A stretch of DNA of 64,000 bases. Source: Hormiphora californensis. Its lineage: Eukaryota > Ctenophora > Tentaculata > Cydippida > Pleurobrachiidae. Made by a program: the position numbers and the translations under genes. Below, piece after piece: positions 45,901 to 58,141 of the stretch. Location of the stretch: NCBI GenBank assembly GCA_020137815.1, contig CM035353.1:2133459-2197458 (forward strand), read 5' to 3'. How positions within the stretch are numbered: position 1 is the first letter of the stretch; every line of letters starts with the position of its first letter. The notes below the pieces were generated by a model. It saw only the letters and a program-made list of their open reading frames with translations, searched no databases and had not been told where the DNA came from.

Positions 45901-48900
45901 CGGCTGTTAGCCTTGGTCAAGATCACGGGCAGGCTAGAAACCGCGGCAGCAAACATTCCTAGTGCGGGAGCCAGTTTGAAGGGGCCGCAGGGTAGGGTTT
46001 GAGTGCAAAGGCTTCTACTTATTCCCACGGCCCGACTGATACTTAGAAAGGTCATGGAGTAAACGGATATACAGCTTCCAAAAGTGCTTAGGATTCCGAG
46101 TGCGTCACACGGCCATCCAGATAGCCATGTGGTTTGGTTGAGACAATACTTGTTACCCTGGACAAAGTCGGAAAAAGTGATGAGAAGAAGGTAGACCCCT
46201 GTCATGGCATCACCGACACTAACCATAGACACCAGGACATGGTTGGTGAGGGCTATCTGGTTCATTTGCCCGGATATGATGTCCTTCACATTGTGATATA
46301 GTGTCCAGATGTTCAGGAACGTGGCTGCACTGCCAAAACTTATGGCAATAAATTTTAGAAGGGGTGTCAGGATCGCCTTAGAGCATTGTTCGTTACACTC
46401 ATCAGAATAGTCAGAGCAATGAATTCCGCCATCACACTTCTTGTCCAGAGAGAGGTACTGTCCGCATGTGAGACACTTGAAATGGTTGATACACCGTATC
46501 TCGTCACTCCCATCGCCACAATCGTCCACCAGGTTGCAGACCTTCTCGTACTCTAGACACCCGCCGTTATCACACTCAAAGAGTTGCTGGACAAAGTGGT
46601 CCTCCTTCTGTAGGACAAAGGTGAGGGAGGTCTCCTTGAAGAGGGTGTAGACTCTATTCTTATATTGATCCAGGCACGATGTTGTTTTGAGGGGTGTGCT
46701 TTGGAGGGGGCACCCCATCGAGTTACCACATCGACCACTACACGCCAGATACACATACTGCTCACCAAAGAAATATCTACAGCTACTCACCGAATCCGGT
46801 AGATGGATGACAGGAAATTTGTCAACGCCGAAAATAGATCCCATTTCTACGGGGGTAAATTGAACTGTTCCACAATCCTTAGTTATTGTTCTCTCAAGTC
46901 CAAGCTGGCAAAACGCGACATACTTCACCCACTCATCACCCACTTGTTTGATGGACCTTTGAAATACCTTGGTAACATGCTTCTGGCAAACCCCATCCTC
47001 ACTACCACACGTGTTTATGCCATCACATAACAAGTTTTGAGGAACAATTGCGGAGGGGCCGAACCGGCACACAAACACATCCTCACACACGCTATCCCCA
47101 GTCACAAACCTCGTGTAGATTCCACTCCCACACTTCTCCCAGTTCCCCTCCACTTCATCTTCTCCATCCACACAGTCTACTACACCGTCCATCAGCCATG
47201 ATATGGGTATTGACGTGGCGCCTTCCTCCGGTCTCAACTTCCTCCGGCACCCCGGCCCTTTAGCGGTGACACTTTCGCACTGCCTCTCATCAACAGAATG
47301 GGCACAGTCCGATTTTAAATCGCACATCTGGTGCTTGTGGATTCGGCACTGCTCCGATGCCTGGACGCACAGCGTATCAAGACCATCATCACACAATCCA
47401 ACCTGGAGTTCTCCGCACACCATTAACTTTGCAACGCTCGATCGATAGCTATTGATGGGACAGTAAAGGGCAACCCTGTCGGGATCACTGCAGTTCGTTT
47501 GGTCCATAAAGTTGGTACAAACGGGAAAGTAACTGTATCGCTCCCTCACATATTTCGTAGGGATGATATACCCCATATCAATACTCCACATGATAGTGCT
47601 ACACCGGGTAAAGTTAAGGAGAGGTACCTCCCTATACAACCCAAGGGAGTTTGAGAGATGCAAACTCGGGCAGTACTGTGTTCCATCCTGCCTATCATAG
47701 CATCGGTTGGTAGCTGAGGAATTATCTACCTGGATAATTCCTGTACGACAAATCCACGGCCACATAACGAAACAAACGTCCACGGGAGTGATTTGTGCTC
47801 TGCCACACTTCACCCCGTAGGTATAGCCGTTACAATACGCCTCGTCGATACATGTAGCTGTATTACATACACCATCACATATATAATCCTTCTTCTGGCA
47901 GTAATCTTGCAATTTTCCAGAGTCGAAGTTTCCGCAATTGAACAGGGTCTGTCAACAGTGTTGCATCACGTTATAGTAGAGTCAATAACTACAGCGATCC
48001 CTCCCAATTGTTCCAGTTTTTGTTACATTTGTACCCTCAACGCGACCTCTAAACACTAAACAGGTGTTACCAAACTAAGTTTCATCAAACTCGGTCCAAA
48101 AAAGTTGCTTAGTTTTTGTTACGATCAGAACTTTTTAAATGTCGATAACGACACAATGAAAACAGTGTGTGAAAAAAAAAGTTTGTGAAAAGGTTACAAC
48201 TGTTTAGAGGTCGTGATGACAGTCCAAAAAAATGTAACAAAAACTTGAACAATTGGGAGGAGTCGATGTACTTATCGACTCTACTACACTTTCACTGTCT
48301 CCGCATGCCGGACTGCTGTTTTTTGGACTTAGCAGCGAGCCGCTCCTTTTATGTTGGTTGTTTTGTGCAGTTGGTTTGTGTGGAGACAGTGAAAGTGATG
48401 CGACACTGATAACATACCCCGTTCAAGCTGTTGAATGTACACATGTCACTAGCTAGCCGGGGCTGAACCATCGCTACTATGACATCAATTGTACAACCGA
48501 TTATGCCGCATATCGGACCGCCTCCCACTCCTCCAATAGTCGAGAGATCAGTGTCCAGGTACCCACACATGTCATAGAACAGCCGGTCCTTAGGACAAGT
48601 TGCATTCAGGATCCAAGTTTCAGAACGGTAGGAAATTGAAGGGATAGAGTAGTAGTAGTTGTTGGAGTTGTGACATTGGTACAGATTGTACCCCGTCAAA
48701 ACACCATCAAATCCAAGTGTGTCACATTTCTTCTTCAGGAATCCCCTATCCACCTCAATCCGACAGTTTTCCGGTACAAAAAAAGCATCACAAAGACCAA
48801 ACAGCAAACAAACGATGAGAAACGAAAGCCTCATGTAAAATGTGTTGAAAAGAGAACTGAAATTATATATTATGTGAATTTAGTTTTACTGCGTTGCTAC

Positions 48901-51900
48901 TTGTTATAGTAGCGCTTCACTTAGTTATTCAAAACATTGAAAATTTGTATGAGATTATATGAGCGAGAGTCGAGAATTAAAAGTAGAAATACTTTTAATT
49001 CTCGCTCATATCTTCACTTAGTTATTCAAAACATTGAAAATTTGTATGAGATATGAGCGAGAGCCGAGAATTAAAAGTAGAAATACTTTTAATTCTCGCT
49101 CATATCTCATTCACAATAGATTATAGAAGTACTAACATAAATCTTAGCGGGATGTAGTTATAAACAATGATAAAAAGCAAGGGCAGTCAGACCCCGATTT
49201 ACCGGGCCTCGATTTACCGGAACCCCAATTTACCGGGACGATAAAATTCCCCCGATCTAGGAAATTAACGGTAATTGACCCCGATATACCGGGCACCCCG
49301 ATTTACCGGTCAAAACCCTTTCCCCCGAGCATGATCCCGGTAAATCGGGGTCCGACTGTATAAACAATGATAAAAAGCAAGGGCAGTCACATATTACGAC
49401 TGAAACACAGCATTATGAAACATAATGCAATAATAATTCTTGTTTTATCATTTCTCATACCCTAAGAAAGTTGAAGCGATTATGACAACTTTTAAAAAAC
49501 TATGGGGCGTTTGTTACAACCTGAAATACAGTCACGATCGGTTCCTTATATTTACCAAAACTGATTTACCGTGCATGTGTTACTTCATTCTTCCTCTCAA
49601 TTGAACATGTGCTGGCTCCTTTCAATCAGGAACCGACCGAAACAAGTAAACAACCAACCAGAACTCGTTATTTAGGTCACGTGACTGGTTATCAGCCAAT
49701 CAGGGACCAGTATTTCCTGATTCGGTCGGTTCCTGCTCTCAATTGAAACATGCCCCACAGTGGCACAGTGCTGCACTGTCCTGTCTTCTGTAACAATTTC
49801 CCCCGTGTGTGTGTGTACCTACATTATGTAACTTGATACACAGAACCATTCTCAATGTGCCGCCGCAAAGAGGGGAGCTGCCAGTGTCAAATCAGAGTAC
49901 AATATTACGGAACTTATCTTGTGCAACCTTCAGTTCGATAAGATCAAAATTTACATTCTCTAGCCTTGGATTCTGATACACATGTAGCATCATAATGTCG
50001 GCACTTGGAACACGACCACCAGACAGATTGTACACGGGTAGTCCAGTTTTAACCCTCCCATACGCCAAGAAAGAGGGTAGAACATGGCTGAACTGAAAGT
50101 TAAATGACTGAAACAACCCAACAATTATATACTCATAATACTTTTCAATTCCAACACGATCTGTGTTCGAACCCTTTTTGATATTACATGTGCTGCAGCT
50201 CCATACATTTGATTGATCTGTGTAATTGTAATATAATATGGTGAATACATTACGTTCCTTAACTCCCGGGTTTGTGTCTAGTGAGTGTGTGTGCCCCCAT
50301 TGCCCTGTTTCTATGGCAATCTGATCCACCAATCGATGGTAGATCGACTCAGTTGTGGAGAACTACAGATAAGGTTTTCAGCGAAAATAACACGTGAATA
50401 CATGTGGTTCTTGATTGCAGACATTCAAGACACGGTTCAGTGCCAGCTTTTTATATAATTGGTGTTTTGTTGTCTTTTTGTGATGAATGATTTTGTTGAG
50501 CTGGGTTTCCAATTAAAATATCGTAGTTAGGCCTAGACGGATGATTCGTCGTGAAATTTTGACGTTGAATTGTCTGTCGATGATTAGGTACAACCTGTCT
50601 TCCGTCAGTGTTCATGTTTTTTGAAAGTGCATTTCCTTTATAATCCTTTCTTTCTGTCAATGTAATACGCATCTGTCTATTAGGGAAGGCAATCAGAAGC
50701 AGAACTTGCCTTCTCCTCCAGTTCTCGTCTCTCTCTTCACTCCCTCTCTCCATCAGAACTTCCCTCTAATTTCCCTAAATTGGTTTTGATTCCTTTCTTT
50801 TGAAGGAAGCATGCCAATTCTAATAATATTTGGACATGAACCCTCAGCCCGCTAATGAAGAAATTAGGATGGTTCTTTAAAATTTATTCGGGAGTGGGCG
50901 GGATGCCAGAAAAGGGGGAAGAGAGAGAGAGAAGGCAGAGAGAGATGAGAGAGAGAGGAGAGAGAAGAAAGAAAGTTAGAAAAAAAGGGACCCAAAGAAA
51001 GGGAGAACAAAGAGAAGAAAAGAGAGCCAAAGGAGGGGAAAGAAACGGGATCGAAAAAAAGAAGGAGGGTGAATAACAAAAGAAATTAGAGCTAAAGCTG
51101 AAGGCTGAAAGAGAGCGCGGAGTCAATTTTAGGGGCCCATTGGGAACCCGAGGGGCGACGAGGTCGAGATCTCCGCGGTTCAAAACCGGGAACGGCAAAC
51201 TCGGCCCTCCTCTCTCTCCTCTTCGCTCGCTTTTTCCCCCTGTTCTCATCTCCCTAGATTAGAATTGAAACAGAGAACAAATGGATATTGTTACTGAAAT
51301 ACTTGGAGTGCGAAAGCTTTCAGCGCATTGAACTAAAAATAGAAAATTAGCCAGCAGCTGAAAGGCTAAAAGAGCGTTTTACGTCAAGTATGTCCCAATT
51401 TGCAACCTCCTGCAAGGGCTGTTTCGACGACAAATTAGTGCTGCTTACAAACTAACCGTGGTTTACACGTACACACCTGCTAACTTATACTTCCCTCTTT
51501 CTCCCTCTCTCTCTAGTTCTCTCTCTCTCTCTCTTTCTCCCTCTCTCTCTAGTTCTCTCTCTCTAGTTCTCTCTCTCTCTAGTTTTCTCTCTCTCTCTCT
51601 GGAGCCCCCTTGCTCGTATGTCTAACTCCCTATCTCCAGTTGTCTGCTACAAAACACGACACGGAGCAGACAGACATACAGTACACTCACTAACAAGCGA
51701 TGTCTAATCCGCATGGGCACCTTAATAAAAACATCCGCTAAATGTACTCCTTCATAAAAACATCTTTCATCCACTGAATGTACTCCTTCATAAACGAAGC
51801 TATATTAATGATCAAAACTCTAATAAGAAATAATATGCCCAAATTATAAAATACTAGTAATAAGTGAATGCTACCCCACGGCTAACACATTTCTCTCTGA

Positions 51901-54170
51901 TCTCTTCCAGGGATATAATATCCATGTGGTGGCGACAGCGTTTGAGTGGGTGATGGCCCTTGATCTCCTGGCATTCCTGATGACCTTCAGCCAAGAACTC
52001 CATCTGATACAACTACAAGTCGGCCTGGTGAGTAAAAAAAGTTATGTTCTGTAACAAACTTGTAAAAGAGTCTCGTCGTTACGGAGCATGGGGAGAGGAG
52101 CGAACAAGGCAAATCACCCCATTCCTTAACCAAATCCCTGATCATGAACTCCCTAATCAAATCCTTAACCAAATCACAAACCAACCATAGCTCCCTCACA
52201 TTTTCGCAATTCATAAAGTTTCAATCATTTAGTTATGCAGCGAGAATTAATTTAAAGGCGTGGGAGTATGTTGTAGTTTAGTTAAGTTTCGTCATATAAT
52301 GTCATTACTACCGGTACTTCATTTTTCAGTCTCATTCTGTGAGCTGTGCACACATATATGAATTATGAATGTACACCGACGGAAACACTTTCTAGACACA
52401 CCCGTGGTAGGTCCCCGACACATACAGTCGGACCCCGATTTAACGGGCACACTGATTTACCGGGCAAAACCCTTTCCCCCCGAGCATCCCGGTAAATCGG
52501 AGTCCAACTGCAGCTGTATATCGGTTTGAAGCAAATAAAAGCTCTGCTGTATAGTGCAGCTCAGGATGCTATCTTGGTCACTGGTTAGATTCTATTTCCC
52601 TAAATTGTGCCAAGTTCATGACATCTAAATACGGATAATGTTCCCTCTAAATTTTACAACTTTTGCTTTTTCTGGAGTTACTATTGCGGTCGAATTTGTG
52701 CGTCAATTTCATGACCTGTCTCTGGGCCATGTTTGTGTCTTTCATTCCGTAGAGAGGGAAAAGAGAAAAATAGAAAAAAAAGGCAGGAAGAGTAAGCCTG
52801 CAATGGTATGAAGAGGGGAAAAAGTGGTAAGGGAAGAAATAAATAAACCTCGTTCTAGGCAAATTCTCAATTTTTTCTCTTCCATTTTTTCTTCCCTCTC
52901 TCTCTATATCTCTCCTCCTCTCTCTTCTTCTCTCTCTCTCCTCTCTCTCTCTCTAGTTTATGTTTTCACAAAACCCAGTGTTTCCGTGCCCTTCCTAAAA
53001 ACGCTTTACTGCGTCAAACCCCCGGAACTTGCCCTTATCTCCGTATTTTCTTATATGCTTATTTCCAATTTTCCCCCAAAATTTCCTCCAAAAAAAAGTT
53101 TAAACAAAACCCCTTAACTTGGGGATTTTACAACCACAAACAATGTTAATACATGGGAAATTTGGCCCCTTCTCCGTTTATAATGCTTAATGGGAAATTT
53201 TTTTGGGACTCAATGAATAGTTTTCTAAGACGAACCAACCAACCCCGGGAAACAAGAGTGCTAGAGTGCTACCAGAAACCACCACTTTTACTTGATATTT
53301 TTTCAATTTTATGTAAAAAAATTTGTTAAAATTAAGCCCGCCTTTCGCCCGGGGTGCGCGATGAACACTGAACAGTCATTGCCTGAAAAGTGAAAATAAA
53401 TTCTTTTTAAATTAGTCGAAGTAATCACTCAAATGCTTTTTCTAATTTTGGAAACAATTTTTCTTTTCTTTTTTATAAGGTGCCAAAGCGTGCAATGAGG
53501 GTGACATATATTTTTGTTGAATGAGTGTTTACCCCTTGGTATGTTACCAAAAATTAAAAAAAATTCTTCTCTCTTCTCTCTCTTCTCTCTCTCCCCTCTT
53601 CTTATTCCTTTTATTTGGTTCTTTCACTATTTTCCCACCGGCCCCTCACCCGGGTAAAGAGAATGGGTGAGAATAAGTGAAAAAAAAGTCTGGGGTTACA
53701 TTCAAGATAGTAAATTAGAAACCTTTAGAAATGGCCGATGCCGGGGTAAGGGGGTTTGAAAACAGAGTGTCCCTTGAGCGGCGCCTACACACCAAGAAAA
53801 TGAAACAAAATACGGTGTGAGCTATAATACAAGGTGTCCCTTTACATTTCTTCCAAATGTACGTATCAACTGAGGATACTGATAGTCCGCTGTCTGTATA
53901 TTGTTTCCGTAGTGGTCCGATCACAGGTCATGCCACCCTTCAACTCCATCTCATCTAATCCGCCTTATGATGGTAACAATGTGAAGCGAGACAACCAATA
54001 TACCGAATGTACCCCCAATACAATCCTCCTAACTTCCTTTTTAACCCCCTATTTCTTGATTAGGTACGCCAGCCAAGTGTCAGCACCCCATCGGTATTGT
54101 CCACGCCACCCTCCCGATCTGGCCCCCTGCTACCTTAGAGAACACACTAACTAAACAATTAGAGACATAG
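36989..54170 (+). CDS. DRAM/TMEM150 (Frag1) family membrane protein
   Basis: Core exons 36989-37223, 37363-37505, 37611-37665, 37938-38066, 38421-38503 and 51911-52027 join in phase to 254 codons. Family landmarks: AAFPYISDTGTFPPESCIF after TM1, AGLIVGYISAFGIMVVAAFQ (TM3), VLSVHVLGAMMAFFGG (TM4) and, across the 13.4-kb intron, LLWSPHDT joined to GYNIHVVATAFEWVMALDLL, which aligns with the human DRAM2 stretch before and in the last membrane segment. Six membrane segments. Vertebrate DRAM proteins are lysosomal/autophagy modulators; that role here is inferred from family only. The two tail exons, 53927-53972 and 54064-54170 (TAG), fit in phase and would add 50 residues, but they are weakly supported. 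The large intron contains two antisense LDLa-GPCR genes. Confidence 0.87.
39478..39718. mobile_element. Degraded pogo/Tigger-like MITE in the DRAM intron
   Basis: The left end, cagtcgaaccccgatttacc, and the inverse-like right end, gttaaatcgaggtccag, match the family seen at 833-1675. Other sequence between 38504 and 39909 (AT repeats near 39036-39075, small hairpins near 39195-39235) shows no gene. Confidence 0.6.
39910..43631 (-). CDS. LDLa-repeat GPCR with relaxin-receptor-like 7TM, gene C
   Basis: Three exons, 42980-43631, 40406-42795 and 39910-40068, give 1066 residues with consistent phases. The signal peptide (HMITPLLLLSRLYIVIN) precedes a Cys-rich region and LDLa modules; the two best are ACDLQDHCGDGSDENQC and the next, ending CHDLSDEC, just before TM1. 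7TM landmarks: ICLGDLMTSGYLLAICFY (TM2), ITTGSCILSVSMATLSGF (TM3), VSFYASHPVCQFKYFV before TM5, TETMTWVPF (TM6) and LPLNSVLNPILY (TM7). Extracellular loop 2 has the same extra segment as in copy B (LEDSFVNGLSY, GPVSKNHH). The 52-residue cytoplasmic tail comes from the last exon; a 141-bp palindrome sits in the intron before it. No leucine-rich repeats. Nested antisense in the long DRAM intron. Confidence 0.9.
40091..40231. repeat. 141-bp near-perfect palindrome
   Basis: Starts ccctactaaaatatagttcg and ends with its inverse. The centre is built of ATCGAT/GATCGATAAAC subrepeats and the outer arms of CGACG repeats. Only about one mismatch was seen between arms. It lies inside the last intron of LDLa-GPCR gene C, 22 bp from the acceptor. 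No target duplication is evident. Confidence 0.92.
43864..44044. mobile_element. Pogo/Tigger-like MITE, 181 bp, TA-flanked
   Basis: Clear copy: ends cagtcggaccccgatttagt / actaaatcggggtccgactg with TA on both sides. A solo left end of the same family lies at about 44338. The region between genes C and D (43632-45050) otherwise has C-runs, a GT microsatellite (44628-44649) and no gene that I can support. Confidence 0.85.
45051..48834 (-). CDS. LDLa-repeat GPCR with relaxin-receptor-like 7TM, gene D
   Basis: Two exons, 48418-48834 and 45051-47948, give about 1104 residues (phase 0 junction, NSLNG joined to TLFNCGNF). It has a signal peptide (MRLSFLIVCLLFGLCDAFF), a Cys-rich ectodomain, and LDLa modules including CNLVDDCGDGSDEIRC and a second ending CSDYSDEC directly before TM1. 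7TM landmarks: SVGDAMTGVYLLLITFSD (TM2), FGSCISVYSMTFLSISRA (TM3), GFYGNEGVCVFKYFV before TM5, TTDLMCWLPMM (TM6), LPINSVLNPMLYSDKV (TM7). It has the family-specific long extracellular loop 2 (LEDMFINGQTWS ... ADYGNLEG). The tail is Glu/Ser/Gly-rich. There are no leucine-rich repeats. Nested antisense in the DRAM intron, head-to-tail with gene C. Ligand unknown. Confidence 0.92.
47950..48300. repeat. Foldback MITE in the intron of LDLa-GPCR gene D
   Basis: Arms tagtagagtcaataact...caattgttccag (from about 47972) and inverse (caattgggaggagtcgat... to about 48290) flank a centre with gaccgcgac-like text. One arm of the same family ends just before the acceptor of another GPCR exon at 61260-61320, and another fragment lies at 63950-63985. 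Confidence 0.65.
48950..49110. repeat. Tandem pair of 62-bp hairpins
   Basis: The hairpin atgagcgagagtcgagaatt / aattctcgctcat occurs at about 48957-49013 and again at about 49050-49107, separated by a directly repeated spacer (cacttagttattcaaaacat also precedes the first). The second copy differs by one base in the first arm. It lies about 110 bp upstream of the gene D start. Confidence 0.85.
49184..49358. mobile_element. Pogo/Tigger-like MITE flanked by long direct repeats
   Basis: Ends cagtcagaccccgatttacc / ggtaaatcggggtccgactg. The bases on each side (taaacaatgataaaaagcaa plus gggcagtca) repeat directly at 49161-49188 and 49361-49389, far longer than a TA duplication, so the element lies at the junction of a small tandem duplication. 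A copy of the caggaaccgaccga MITE follows at 49627-49736. Confidence 0.8.
49892..50363 (-). CDS. Unrecognised coding exon (3' terminal)
   Basis: On the minus strand, a good acceptor (ccttatctgtag) is followed by 156 open codons beginning FSTTESIYHRLVDQIAIETG and ending at 49892. It has no membrane segment, contains a CxxC (SCSTCN), two N-glycosylation-like sites (NYTD, NLSG) and a mixed, non-repetitive composition like real protein. I do not recognise the family. A possible upstream exon is the open frame 50451-50753 (starts MERGSEERDENWRRRQVLLL), but I find no convincing donor joining it. It lies within the DRAM intron, antisense to it. Confidence 0.45.
51480..51602. repeat. CT microsatellite upstream of DRAM exon 6
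   Basis: CT runs interrupted regularly by agtt, about 300 bp before the acceptor of exon 51911-52027. The interval 50760-51900 otherwise holds a GA-rich stretch (50920-51075) and nothing coding that I can support. Confidence 0.75.
52425..52510. mobile_element. Short pogo/Tigger-like MITE, 86 bp
   Basis: Ends cagtcggaccccgatttaac / ggtaaatcggagtccaactg; this is the smallest clear copy of the family in the window. The surrounding 52028-53926 has no coding exon that I can support; from about 52600 onward the sequence is unusually rich in homopolymer runs. Confidence 0.75.
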
Positions 54171-54736
54171 AAGGAGAGAGACAATCAATTTAAAGATCCT
54201 ATTAAATCCGTGTCGCCGAGACCGGCCCCCTAACTTCAATTTTTCATTTGAGGCTGTGGACGTATATTACAATTATTATTACAGGCACATTTATCCGGAT
54301 ACGTTATGTTTGTACAATGATTTTTACCGTGTTTATTGTTATTTCTAAGCTTATCTCAATCTGATTTTTGAACCAAATGAAGATTTTGAATTTTTAAATT
54401 TGTGAGAGTGAATGACGCGTGGTTTTACACATCTTGACGTAACGCGCGACGACATAAAGTAGGTTCTAGATGCGCAAGAAACGCCGCGCAATGCTGGAGC
54501 GGAGTAATTTATGCCGCAGTTTGACTTTTATGACGCGGAGCGGAAGTCATTTTCGTCGCTTGAGTTTTCCGTAAAAAATAGCAAAAACGTCCGCGTTTGT
54601 TTCACGAGCTCTCACAAGATGTTTTTGATGTTTCAATGTTATGTCTCTTGAGCGCTCGTTAAACAAACAGACACGTTCTTCCTACTTACTGTCATTTCCT
54701 TTACGTACGCTGCAGCCCCCCGCTCCCGACTCCCGT

Positions 54737-55199
54737 ACGGTAAAGTCCAATTTTTTATTTAAGCGACAGGCCGCTGCGCATCAAAATGCAGCGCTTGAAA
54801 TCGATTTCCGGTTCCTGATAAGCTAGCGACTTTCTCTTGGTGCCATTGGAAAGATAAAAATTTTATCTTTCCAACGCAACCAGGATCAAGTCTTTATCTT
54901 ATCAGGAACCGGAGATATGACCAATTAACTAATTGAGTGCGCGGCGGCCTGTCGCTTAAATAAAAAATTCGACTATAAAGTCGAATTTTTTAATCAAGGG
55001 AGAGGGTGGGTCTTTTTGACCTTATTTCAAACGCGCATATCTCCGGTTCCTGATGAGATAAAGACTTGAAATTTGGAGCCTGGAGGTTATGAAGAACTTG
55101 GCATGATCTTTCTAACCTCCAAATTTCAAGTCTCTATCTTATCAGGAACCGGAGATATGCGCGTTTGAAATAAGGTCAAAAAGACCCCCCTGTCCCTTG

Positions 55200-55218
<19 letters not shown>
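54737..55218. repeat. Two adjacent foldback repeats sharing a core
   Basis: The first foldback (about 54737-54975) has arms aattttttatttaagcgaca and inverse; the second (about 54985-55218) has arms ttttttaatcaagggagagg and an inverse-like end. Both contain the block caggaaccggagatatg with caagtct(t/c)tatcttat, so they are members of one family placed back to back. Confidence 0.75.
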
Positions 55219-56970
<1,752 letters not shown>

Positions 56971-56999
56971 AAAAAAAAAAAAAAGAAAAGGGAAAAAGA

Positions 57000-58141
57000 A
57001 CTGCAAAATGAAGTTGTAGGATTTTAAAATTAAAATCCCCAAGGGGGCCCCCGGGGGGGTCTCAATTTTCTTTTTTTTGGAAATTCCCCTTTTTAGGAAT
57101 CCTTGAATTTAATTTTTTTTTATTTTTTTTGCAGTACTTGCATTTCTGCGTGATAGGGCTCCCAAAATTTTTTTCAAAACCCTTTTAAAAATTTAAAAAA
57201 AACATCTTTCAGAACATAAGAAAAATCATAATCTTGTAGTAAAACTAGCCGCTTTTGGAGCGAGGGCTGTTGGGGATGAAAGAGGATGGAATGATGAATT
57301 TTTCTTCTTCCATCAGCAGAACTTGTGCTGAACCGTAAAACGGACAGTTAAAGAGCGGACTATAAATGTTTATTTTGTATTTGTATTTGTATTTGTATTT
57401 GTAAGAACTATTAGGTAATTTCCTTCGTACACGCGAAGGCTGGAGCCTGGAAAACTTTAAACTTTAATCTGGGTGTCATTATGGCTAAAGTAGGGTGGTA
57501 TGGTCACTGATCACATTTAGACTCCGCGTTTTGATCAAGATAAACGTTTACTTATTGTTTCAGATCAAATATAACATTTTATCAATGGCTACCGCCTGTT
57601 GCGATGGTGCTAGTGTTGCTTGTTGAGTAAGGGTGAGTAAGAGTAAGGGGGTAAGTGTTGCCAGTTGCGGTAACCAAGGTTATTCAGTACGGACTTTTGC
57701 TTCAAGAACAATCACAACTAGTCCAAAAAAAGCAGCAAGTGCATTAAAAGTAAAGTCCGTGCTGTGCCGCCCATCGTTAAATCCTTCCCCTCCTCCTCAA
57801 CACAATATAATGTCTCTCAAACATTGTCCTTGCAGGTAGCCTTATAACCATTCCCTTTCTGGGCATTGTAACCATGGTGACATACCACTGTCAAACTCCC
57901 TCCAACTCCAAAGGGCACAGTAATGAGCGTTAATAATTTTGCCAAAACTCTAGCTCGATGGAAGCTTCATGGAGCGTGCCATGATTTCAAATTTCAAATA
58001 TTGTCTACTAAAACTGAACTACAAATCATTCAAAATTATTAGTACTCAATAATATCTATATATTCTGGCCCTGGATCAGATTTAATCAGCCAACAGGTCC
58101 AGAGTCTCTGGACCAAAGTCTGGACCAGGTGCTGGATCAAT
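57000..58141 (+). other. Mostly non-coding; possible terminal exon at 57836-57931
   Basis: After the LINE there is homopolymer-rich, low-complexity sequence to about 57250, and then a short tttgta repeat (57374-57402). At 57836 a plausible acceptor (tccttgcag) precedes an open frame G-SLITIPFLGIVTMVTYHC ending TAA near 57931, which reads like a membrane segment with a short tail. It could be the last exon of an otherwise unseen plus-strand gene, or chance. The rest, up to the 3' end of the next GPCR, shows no gene. Confidence 0.3.

Noticed and set aside
45426-47448. Plus-strand ORFs across the LDLa-GPCR exons (also at 20329-22156, 41389-41751 and 15432-16708)
   Set aside because: Antisense shadows of the long minus-strand coding exons, with no domains of their own.
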